6,123 nt of DNA, from positions 481-6,603 of the forward strand of contig JAIDJJ010000049.1 of NCBI GenBank assembly GCA_029052265.1, in the 5' to 3' direction. Positions 1-5,667 of this stretch are shown one piece after another (positions within the stretch are counted from its first letter, which is position 1; the number at the start of each line of letters is the position of its first letter). A program made the position numbers and the translations under genes. The stretch is from Muribaculaceae bacterium (GTDB lineage: Bacteria; Bacteroidota; Bacteroidia; Bacteroidales; Muribaculaceae). The notes under the pieces are model-generated. The model saw only the letters and a program-made list of their open reading frames with translations, was not told where the DNA came from and ran no database searches.

Positions 1-10
1 CCCCTCTCCA

Positions 11-46
11 AAAACAGTCAGCATATTTAAATATGCTGATTTTTTT
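11..46 (+). terminator. Intrinsic terminator for a gene left of the window
   Basis: Positions 18-39 form a perfect 22-bp palindrome (arms TCAGCATATTT and AAATATGCTGA), followed directly by seven T (40-46). An A-run (11-14) lies upstream and can pair with the T-tract. This is the standard rho-independent layout for plus-strand transcription, so a plus-strand gene probably ends just left of the window, converging on lpxA. Read on the minus strand the same hairpin is followed by only a short T-run, so it may work weakly in that direction too. The stem is AT-rich, so its strength is uncertain. Confidence 0.7.
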
Positions 47-74
47 ATACCCCACAAAAAAAATATATGCCCCT

Positions 75-108
75 CCGAATAATCCGACTTCATGTCGGTC
101 GGCTTTTT
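75..108 (+). terminator. Possible second, weaker plus-strand terminator
   Basis: CCGAC (84-88) pairs with GTCGG (94-98) around a 5-nt loop. An outer CCGA (75-78) can pair with TCGG (99-102), leaving a 5-nt bulge on the left side. A C and five T (104-108) follow. It could back up the terminator at 11-46. The bulged stem and short T-run make this tentative, and it could simply be an unrelated small hairpin. Confidence 0.35.
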
Positions 109-127
109 CGAAATTATCATAGGTATA

Positions 128-202
128 ATTCATTTGCGGCTCAGCATAAAGAGGGGGCAATCATGATGATTGCCCCCTCTTTATGCTGAGCCGCAAATGA
201 AT
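128..202. repeat. Perfect 37-bp inverted repeat, 1-nt centre, 3' of lpxA
   Basis: Left arm 128-164 and right arm 166-202 are exact reverse complements around G165, with no mismatch over 37 bp. The stem includes a G5/C5 block (153-157 / 173-177) and the 8-mer TCAGCATA / TATGCTGA (141-148 / 182-189), which also forms the arms of the hairpin at 18-39. The repeat begins 13 nt beyond the lpxA stop codon, so the end of the lpx mRNA could fold into a very long hairpin. There is no clear T-tract on either exit side, so it is not a textbook intrinsic terminator. It could still be a bidirectional terminator or mRNA 3'-end stabiliser between convergent genes, a small palindromic repeat element, or a sequencing or assembly artefact. 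The structure is certain; the role is inference. Confidence 0.9.
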
Positions 203-215
203 GCAGGCTTCAAAA

Positions 216-995
216 TCATATTGCCGAACGTATCACACCTCTGTTGGAATTGGAAACAAAATCCACAATCTCGTCTCTGAATGTAGACTCCGGCAAAGTA
301 TCCTGAATAAGTTTTATTGCATTGGTGACATTAAGATCGCTCAGATACAACACTCTGTATATTTCCGCAATCTTCTGAATATCCTCCTGGGAAAAACCGT
401 TGCGATGAAGCCCTATGGTATTAAGTCCGACATATGAAATCGGCTCCCTTGCAGCCTTGACATATGGAGGGATATCCTTGTTTACCAATGCCCCTCCCTG
501 CAACATGATATTCCTGCCAAGATGACAGAACTGATGGACAAGACTGCCGCCTCCTATTACAGCATAGTCGTCTACCACCACTTCCCCTGCAAGCTGACAT
601 GCATTCGACATTATGACACGGTTGCCGATCTTACAGTCATGCGCGATATGGTTATACGCCATTATGAGACAGTTGCTACCTACAACAGTCTTACCTTTAG
701 AAGCAGTCCCCCTGTTGACAGTGACACACTCCCTAAGGGTGGTTCCGTCGCCGATATACGCATAGGTTTCCTCTCCATGGAATTTCAAATCTTGCGGAAT
801 TGCGGAAACGACTGCCCCGGGAAAGATTTTGACACCCGAGCCTATACGGGCGCCGGGGTATATTGTGACATTACCTGCTATCTCGCAATTATCTCCAATC
901 TCTACATTTTCATATATGTTGGAAAAATTGCCGATTTTCACATTATTCCCGACTTTGGCATCGGGATGAACATAATACATCTGGTTCATGATCAT
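216..995 (-). CDS. lpxA: LpxA, acyl-ACP:UDP-N-acetylglucosamine O-acyltransferase
   Basis: Cytoplasmic enzyme of the first lipid A step: it transfers a 3-hydroxyacyl chain from ACP to the 3-OH of UDP-GlcNAc. The 259-aa product has the family's usual length. A left-handed beta-helix of hexapeptide repeats spans about residues 8-190 (VHPDAKVG, IGNFSNI, VEIGDNC and so on), followed by a helical C-terminal domain (about 195-259) ending in the family-like NRGVIRS. The catalytic histidine is H119 in NHIAHDC, with H116 three residues before it; VHQFC (H154) is also conserved. The QGG at 166-168 lies where E. coli has its chain-length-setting G173, so a Gly rather than a bulky residue fits use of long 3-hydroxy chains (inference). 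It is the last gene of the operon, 13 nt after the lpxC-fabZ stop. Starts at M1, M3 (989) and M6 (980) are all possible; no Shine-Dalgarno decides between them, and homologues favour M3 or M6. Confidence 0.96.
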   Translation of the reverse strand: MIMNQMYYVHPDAKVGNNVKIGNFSNIYENVEIGDNCEIAGNVTIYPGARIGSGVKIFPGAVVSAIPQDLKFHGEETYAYIGDGTTLRECVTVNRGTASKGKTVVGSNCLIMAYNHIAHDCKIGNRVIMSNACQLAGEVVVDDYAVIGGGSLVHQFCHLGRNIMLQGGALVNKDIPPYVKAAREPISYVGLNTIGLHRNGFSQEDIQKIAEIYRVLYLSDLNVTNAIKLIQDTLPESTFRDEIVDFVSNSNRGVIRSAI

Positions 996-1008
996 AAGAG
1001 AGAGTAAA

Positions 1009-2391
1009 TTATTTATTTTTAATGATCTGCGCCATAAACTCAGCCTCGCAGACTATTTTTTCGCCTACAAACGCATAGCCCTTGACCACAGCACATCCGC
1101 GACGTATTTCCGTCATCAGACTGACATTGAGAAGCAACGTACTGCCGGGCACAACCTTCTGTCTAAACTTGACGTTGTCTATCTTTAAGAAATATGTGCT
1201 GTACTTCTCCGGCTCTTCGAGATAATTCAAGACAAGAACGCCGGCAGCCTGAGCCATTGCCTCAACCTGAAGTACTCCCGGCATCACAGGTTCCTGCGGG
1301 AAATGACCCGGGAAAAACGGCTCATTGACAGTAACATTCTTTACAGCCACGCAATGCTTTCTGTCGATATCTATAACCTTGTCTATCAAAAGGAACGGAT
1401 AACGGTGAGGGAGAAGCTTCCGGATTGCGTTGACATCAAGCACCGGCTCCGCATTAGGATTATAATAAGGCGACTGAATTTCTGTGTGTCGCACCTCCTT
1501 GCGGATCATTCTGGTAAACTTGTTATTGATGGTATGCCCCGGACGGATAGCCACCACACGCCCCTTGATAGGGCGGCCGATCAATGCAAGATCTCCGATC
1601 ACATCTATCAATTTGTGGCGCGCAGGCTCGTTATCCCATGTAAGCGGCTCAGGATTGATATATCCAAGTTCGCCGACTTTCATGTGAGGCACATTCATAA
1701 GGTCGCAAAGGCGATCAATATTTTCCTGATTGACGGGCTCATCATATATCACAATTGCGTTATCGATGTCTCCGCCCTTGATCAATCCGTGCTGCAACAG
1801 CACTTCAATCTCCCTTACAAACACAAATGTACGCGCACTCGCCACCTCCTGCTTAAACTCTGCGACATCGTCAAGCACGGCAAACTGATTGGGAAGCACC
1901 TTTGAATTATACTCCACCATCACTTCGACGCTGAAATGGTCATCAGGATAGATAGTGATCTGCGAACCTGTAGCCTCATCCTTGAGGCGCATTTTTTCCT
2001 TGATTATATAAAAATCCTTATCGGCAGCCTGCTCTTCAAGACCGGCTTCCTCTATTGCGTTCACATACCTTATGGCGCTTCCGTCAAGTATGGGAAGCTC
2101 CGGACCGTTCACCTCGATCAGGCAGTTGTCGATAGATGCCGCATACAATGCAGCGAGAGCGTGTTCAACGGTGCTGATTCTTACGTCATTCTTACCAAGC
2201 ACCGTACCCCTCTGGGTATCTACGACATTTTCCGCCAACGCGTCGACTACAGGCTGTCCTTCAAGATCTACGCGTTTGAATTTATATCCGTGATTCTCGG
2301 GAGCCGGCAAAAAGTTTGCTGTTATCTCAAGACCGGAATGCAATCCCTTTCCACTGACTGTGAACGGGGATTTCAGGGTGAGCTGTTTCAT
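1009..2391 (-). CDS. lpxC-fabZ: LpxC-FabZ fusion: UDP-3-O-acyl-GlcNAc deacetylase / 3-hydroxyacyl-ACP dehydratase
   Basis: A 460-aa two-domain protein. Residues 1 to about 305 are LpxC, the zinc deacetylase that commits the pathway to lipid A. Its zinc ligands are visible as H77 (TVEHALAAL), H259 and D263 (HKLIDVIGD); E76 and H286 (RPGHTINNK) are the other expected active-site residues. After a short linker (about 306-318), residues 319-460 are FabZ: LLPHRYPFLLIDKV (327-339 region), catalytic H363 in FFPGHFP and E377 in GVLQVEAMAQ, 14 residues apart as in E. coli FabZ. All key residues of both halves are present, so both activities are expected. The fusion is typical of Bacteroidota. FabZ consumes the 3-hydroxyacyl-ACP that LpxA and LpxD use, so the fusion ties lipid A and phospholipid acyl supply in a 1:1 ratio (inference). 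The start codon overlaps the lpxD stop by one base (TAATG), which suggests translational coupling. Confidence 0.97.
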   Translation of the reverse strand: MKQLTLKSPFTVSGKGLHSGLEITANFLPAPENHGYKFKRVDLEGQPVVDALAENVVDTQRGTVLGKNDVRISTVEHALAALYAASIDNCLIEVNGPELPILDGSAIRYVNAIEEAGLEEQAADKDFYIIKEKMRLKDEATGSQITIYPDDHFSVEVMVEYNSKVLPNQFAVLDDVAEFKQEVASARTFVFVREIEVLLQHGLIKGGDIDNAIVIYDEPVNQENIDRLCDLMNVPHMKVGELGYINPEPLTWDNEPARHKLIDVIGDLALIGRPIKGRVVAIRPGHTINNKFTRMIRKEVRHTEIQSPYYNPNAEPVLDVNAIRKLLPHRYPFLLIDKVIDIDRKHCVAVKNVTVNEPFFPGHFPQEPVMPGVLQVEAMAQAAGVLVLNYLEEPEKYSTYFLKIDNVKFRQKVVPGSTLLLNVSLMTEIRRGCAVVKGYAFVGEKIVCEAEFMAQIIKNK

Positions 2392-3398
2392 TATTTTCTG
2401 ATGTTTTTTAGTTCTTCATACAATTTACCGAGGTTTTTGATATAGACCTGGTTTTTGGCAAACTGCCGCGCGTCTACAGCAGGATAGCCCATAAGGCGAC
2501 TATGGTCGCCGACATTGTTAGGGATTCCTGACTGAGCGCCTATTTCATTGAAATTACCGACTTTTATATGTCCGGCAAAACCGCATTGTCCACCTACCAT
2601 ATTGCCGTCGCCTATGTGTACAGAGCCGGCGATACCTGTCTGGGATGCAAACACATTATTCTTTCCTATAGACACATTATGGGCGACCATGATGAGATTG
2701 TCAAGCTTGGTCCCCTCCCCTACTGTAGTGCTGCCGAAGGTGGCTCGGTCTACTGTAGTGTTGGCGCCGATCTCGACATCATCCTCTATCACCACAATTC
2801 CAGTCTGGGGGATTTTTTCAAATTTTCCGTCCTTGGGCGCAAATCCGAAACCGTCAGCCCCTATTACAGCTCCGGAATGGATTATACATCTCGCTCCTAT
2901 TCGACATCCTTCATATATCTTTACGCCGGCGCGGATCACACTATCGTCGCCTATCACACAACCGTCGCCAATATATGCCTGAGGATAAATTTTGACATTC
3001 TTGCCTAACACAACCCCCTTGCCGATATAAGAGAATGCCCCTATATAGACGTGTTCCGGAAGATTTACCCCCTCTGCCACAAAAGACGGCTGCTCCACCC
3101 CTTCCGGTCTGGGCTTCATATCCTCTATCATGCGCAAAAGCTGTGCCAGAGTTGCATATGGATCATCCACCCTGATCAATGTCGGAGAGATAGACCCTTC
3201 TGTTTTAAAATCTTTCCCTACCAATACCGCAGTCGCATCAGTAGTGTGGATATAATGTGCATATTTAGGATTTGCAATAAAACTGAGGTCTCCTTTCTTT
3301 GCTTCCTCAATCTTGGCAAACCCGCTGATTACAGCGTCTTCATCTCCATCCACGCTCCCCCCCGTTAGAGCCGCAAGGCCCTTAGGTGTTATCTCCAT
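2391..3398 (-). CDS. lpxD: LpxD, UDP-3-O-(3-hydroxyacyl)glucosamine N-acyltransferase
   Basis: Third step of lipid A synthesis: N-acylation of the deacetylated UDP-3-O-acyl-glucosamine with a second 3-hydroxyacyl chain from ACP, in the cytoplasm. The 335-aa length matches the family (E. coli about 341). Residues 1 to about 100 form the uridine-binding N-terminal domain (GDLSFIANPKY at 37-46). About 108-295 is a hexapeptide-repeat beta-helix (YIGAFSYIGKGVVLGKNV and later turns) containing the LpxD signature IGADGFGFA (179-187) and the catalytic histidine H240 in LIMVAHNVSIG. A C-terminal helix (about 308-335) follows, as expected for the trimer. It is the first gene of the operon in this window; ATG at 3398 is the natural start because the protein begins at the family's usual point. 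Its stop shares a base with the lpxC-fabZ start. Confidence 0.96.
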   Translation of the reverse strand: MEITPKGLAALTGGSVDGDEDAVISGFAKIEEAKKGDLSFIANPKYAHYIHTTDATAVLVGKDFKTEGSISPTLIRVDDPYATLAQLLRMIEDMKPRPEGVEQPSFVAEGVNLPEHVYIGAFSYIGKGVVLGKNVKIYPQAYIGDGCVIGDDSVIRAGVKIYEGCRIGARCIIHSGAVIGADGFGFAPKDGKFEKIPQTGIVVIEDDVEIGANTTVDRATFGSTTVGEGTKLDNLIMVAHNVSIGKNNVFASQTGIAGSVHIGDGNMVGGQCGFAGHIKVGNFNEIGAQSGIPNNVGDHSRLMGYPAVDARQFAKNQVYIKNLGKLYEELKNIRK

Positions 3399-3423
3399 AA
3401 TTTATGCTGGATTAATTTTTCTG

Positions 3424-3454
3424 CAAATATCGGAATTTTTTTATAAATAACCAT
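3424..3454 (-). promoter_or_regulatory. Weak candidate promoter for the lpx operon
   Basis: On the minus strand GATATTTG (3431 down to 3424) matches the Bacteroidota -7 consensus TAnnTTTG except at its first base. The region about 20 nt upstream carries only a poor -33 match (TATGG rather than TTG). Transcription would start near 3418, giving a leader of about 20 nt before the lpxD ATG. The surrounding DNA is AT-rich, so a chance match is possible. No other convincing minus-strand promoter was seen in 3399-3625. Confidence 0.35.
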
Positions 3455-3513
3455 AACATTACCCACACTATTGCACCTTATCGGCATCGATTCATCAATT
3501 ATTTGCTTTTTTC

Positions 3514-3544
3514 TTGACCATTTCAATAAAAATGTCTACATTTG
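3514..3544 (+). promoter_or_regulatory. Bacteroidota-type promoter for the methylmalonyl-CoA operon
   Basis: TACATTTG (3537-3544) is an exact match to the -7 element TAnnTTTG used by the primary sigma factor of Bacteroidota. TTG (3514-3516) lies 20 nt upstream, a suitable distance for the -33 element. Transcription should begin near 3550, leaving a leader of about 75 nt before the epimerase ATG at 3626. That leader is A-rich just upstream of the ATG and lacks a Shine-Dalgarno, normal for this phylum. The rest of the 3399-3625 intergenic region shows no gene. Confidence 0.75.
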
Positions 3545-3554
3545 CAAAGAGTTT

Positions 3555-3575
3555 TGCCTTTTTTTAAAAGAGGCA
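3555..3575 (+). other. Small hairpin near the 5' end of the predicted leader
   Basis: TGCCT (3555-3559) pairs with AGGCA (3571-3575) and extends inward through T/A pairs plus one G-T wobble, giving about 8 bp around a short AT loop. It falls within about 5-25 nt of the predicted transcription start. It has no following T-tract, so it is not a terminator. It might protect the 5' end of the mRNA, but it is short, AT-rich and may be coincidental. Confidence 0.3.
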
Positions 3576-3625
3576 TTTCAAAAAAATTCAAATAAACAAC
3601 AACAATACAAAAAAACTTAAATCAC

Positions 3626-4045
3626 ATGAAAATTTCTCACATCGAGCACATCGGAATAGCCGTTCCGGATCTTGAGAAGGCAATCGAATATTACGAGTCT
3701 GTACTCGGGCTCAAATGCTATAAAAAAGAGGTGGTGGAAGACCAGAAAGTGACCACCGCGTTCATCCAAGTGGGCGACACTAAAATCGAGCTTCTTGAAG
3801 CCACTTCCCCCGACAGCACAATCGCAAAGTTTATTGAGAAAAACGGAGGCAGAGGAGGTATGCACCACATCGCTTTCGCTATTGAAGACGGAGTTGGCAA
3901 CGCTCTCGCAGAGGCAGAAGAAAAGGGAGTGAAACTGATTGACAAGGCTCCTCGCGGAGGCGCCGACGGTCTTCAGATCGCGTTCCTTCATCCAAAATCA
4001 ACTGAAGCAGTCCTCACAGAGCTTTGCGAAGATCCCCGCAAATAA
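3626..4045 (+). CDS. mce: Methylmalonyl-CoA epimerase
   Basis: Cytoplasmic metalloenzyme that interconverts (R)- and (S)-methylmalonyl-CoA, linking the B12-dependent mutase to the decarboxylase encoded next door. The 139-aa protein is a full-length member of the vicinal-oxygen-chelate (glyoxalase-like) fold with two beta-alpha-beta-beta-beta modules, about 4-57 and 77-136. Family motifs are clear: IEHIGIAVPDLEKAIEYYE with metal ligand H8, TKIELLEA (52-60), GGMHHIAFAIED with a ligand at H80/H81, and HPKSTEAVLTELCE with likely ligand E132. The closest confusable group is other VOC proteins such as glyoxalase I, but the motif set plus the downstream carboxyltransferase make epimerase the clear choice. 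It is the first gene of the operon; 48 nt separate it from mmdA. The ATG sits after an A-rich leader without a Shine-Dalgarno. Confidence 0.95.
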   Translation: MKISHIEHIGIAVPDLEKAIEYYESVLGLKCYKKEVVEDQKVTTAFIQVGDTKIELLEATSPDSTIAKFIEKNGGRGGMHHIAFAIEDGVGNALAEAEEKGVKLIDKAPRGGADGLQIAFLHPKSTEAVLTELCEDPRK

Positions 4046-4093
4046 TAATGTGCGCAGACACAACAGACAGAAATTCATAAATCCACAATAACA

Positions 4094-5647
4094 ATGAGCA
4101 CAGCACAAGAAAAGATCCAAGAGCTCATCGAGAAGCGTGCGCAGGCACGTCTTGGCGGTGGCGAGAAAGCTATCGACAAGCAACACGCCAAAGGCAAATA
4201 TACTGCCCGCGAGCGCATTGCCCAACTCCTTGATGAAGGAAGCTTTGAAGAACTTGACATGTTTGTAACACACCGTTGCACCAACTTCGGACAAGACAAG
4301 AAACATATCCTCGGCGACGGAGTGGTGACCGGATTCGGCACAATCGAAGGCAGACTCGTATATGTTTTCGCACAGGACTTCACAGTATACGGAGGATCTC
4401 TGTCCGAGACAATGGCACAGAAGATCTGCAAAGTGATGGATCTCGCCATGAAAATGGGAGCTCCCGTAATCGGCCTCAACGACTCCGGCGGCGCCCGCAT
4501 TCAGGAAGGTATCAACGCACTCGCCGGATACTCTGAAATTTTCCAACGCAACATCCTCGCATCAGGTGTTGTGCCCCAGATATCTGCCATACTCGGTCCA
4601 TGTGCCGGCGGCGCAGTCTACAGCCCGGCTCTTACCGACTTCACCATCATGGCAAAGGGCATTTCTTATATGTTCCTTACAGGACCTACTGTAGTGAAGA
4701 CTGTCACCGGTGAAGACGTGACACAGGAGCAGCTTGGCGGAGCATCAGTCCACTCCACAAAGAGCGGCGTCACCCACTTCGCTGCAGAGAATGGAGAAGA
4801 AGCACTTTTCATCATCCGCAAGCTTCTGAGCTACATGCCTCAGAACAATATGGAAGAAACTCCGCTTGTATCTTGCGACGATCCAATTGACCGTCTCGAG
4901 GACAAGCTGAACGAGATTATTCCTGAGAGCGCAAAAATGTCATACGACATGTATGAAGTGATTGGCTCCATCGTAGACAACGGGGAATTTCTTGAAGTAC
5001 AGAAAGATTATGCAAAGAATATCATAATCGGTTTCGCACGTTTCAACGGTCAGTCTGTCGGAATAGTCGCCAACCAGCCAAAGGTTCTTGCCGGTGTGCT
5101 CGACTCAAACGCTTCTCGCAAAGCGGCACGCTTTGTACGCTTCTGTGATGCTTTCAATATCCCGTTGGTGACACTGGTTGACGTTCCCGGATTCTTGCCC
5201 GGCACAGGTCAGGAATACAATGGCGTCATCCTCCACGGCGCAAAACTCCTTTATGCTTACGGCGAGGCTACAGTGCCTAAAGTGACTGTAACTCTCCGCA
5301 AGAGCTACGGTGGATCTCACATCGTGATGAGCTGCAAGCAGCTTCGCGGAGACGTCAACTATGCATGGCCAACTTCAGAGATCGCCGTAATGGGCGCTGA
5401 AGGCGCCGTGGGCGTCCTTTATGCCAAGGAAGCCAAGGCTGCAGAAGATCCCGCCGCATACATCAAGGAAAAGGAAGAGGAATACCGCAAACTGTTTGCC
5501 AATCCTTATCAGGCTGCAAAATACGGCTATATCGACGATGTGATTGAACCGCGCAACACACGTTTCCGCATCATCCGCGCCCTTCAGATGCTTGCCACAA
5601 AGAAGCTGACGAATCCCGCAAAGAAACACGGAAACATTCCTCTTTAA
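4094..5647 (+). CDS. mmdA: Methylmalonyl-CoA decarboxylase alpha subunit (carboxyltransferase)
   Basis: A 517-aa carboxyltransferase of the PccB/MmdA family, usual full length. It moves the carboxyl group of (S)-methylmalonyl-CoA to carrier-bound biotin, releasing propionyl-CoA; in the characterised pump the membrane beta subunit then decarboxylates biotin and exports Na+. Two crotonase-like domains are present, about 20-265 and 280-510. The first has the oxyanion-hole segment NDSGGARIQEG (129-139) and the glycine-rich GPCAGGAVYSPAL (168-180). The second has VDVPGFLPGTGQE (362-374) and the oxyanion-hole KSYGGSHIVM (403-412), then NYAWPTSEIAVMGAEGAVG (422-440). The same fold serves as the beta subunit of propionyl-CoA carboxylase, and sequence alone separates these poorly; the epimerase before it and the OadG-type gene 20 nt after it favour the decarboxylase pump. 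No biotin carboxylase gene is in view. The start is ATG 4094 in an A-rich, SD-less context. Confidence 0.93.
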   Translation: MSTAQEKIQELIEKRAQARLGGGEKAIDKQHAKGKYTARERIAQLLDEGSFEELDMFVTHRCTNFGQDKKHILGDGVVTGFGTIEGRLVYVFAQDFTVYGGSLSETMAQKICKVMDLAMKMGAPVIGLNDSGGARIQEGINALAGYSEIFQRNILASGVVPQISAILGPCAGGAVYSPALTDFTIMAKGISYMFLTGPTVVKTVTGEDVTQEQLGGASVHSTKSGVTHFAAENGEEALFIIRKLLSYMPQNNMEETPLVSCDDPIDRLEDKLNEIIPESAKMSYDMYEVIGSIVDNGEFLEVQKDYAKNIIIGFARFNGQSVGIVANQPKVLAGVLDSNASRKAARFVRFCDAFNIPLVTLVDVPGFLPGTGQEYNGVILHGAKLLYAYGEATVPKVTVTLRKSYGGSHIVMSCKQLRGDVNYAWPTSEIAVMGAEGAVGVLYAKEAKAAEDPAAYIKEKEEEYRKLFANPYQAAKYGYIDDVIEPRNTRFRIIRALQMLATKKLTNPAKKHGNIPL

Positions 5648-5667
5648 TCACATTGACAAATTCCGCT

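Noticed and set aside
56..63. A8 tract read as a minus-strand T8 terminator tail for lpxA
   Set aside because: No hairpin ends directly next to it on the minus strand; the nearest stem (84-98) is about 20 nt away.
201..1007. Plus-strand open frames opposite lpxA (201-437, 522-1007)
   Set aside because: They are antisense shadows of a well-recognised gene, show no family motifs, and the first starts inside the palindrome arm.
1303..2445. Long plus-strand open frames opposite lpxC-fabZ, up to 200 codons
   Set aside because: The opposite strand has all LpxC and FabZ catalytic residues in one continuous frame; the antisense products look like random, Cys/His/Arg-rich translations without a start context.
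2548..3368. Plus-strand frames opposite lpxD
   Set aside because: Repetitive look comes from the hexapeptide repeats read backwards; no independent gene evidence.
3617..4546. Minus-strand frames opposite mce and mmdA (124, 182 and 141 codons)
   Set aside because: Antisense shadows of clear family members; no promoter or conserved motif.
2721..4696. TACTGTAGTG at 2721-2730, 2751-2760 and 4687-4696 as a possible repeated site
   Set aside because: All three copies lie in coding sequence and encode Thr-Val dipeptides in lpxD (minus strand) and mmdA (plus strand); the two in lpxD arise from similar codons in a repeat-rich protein.
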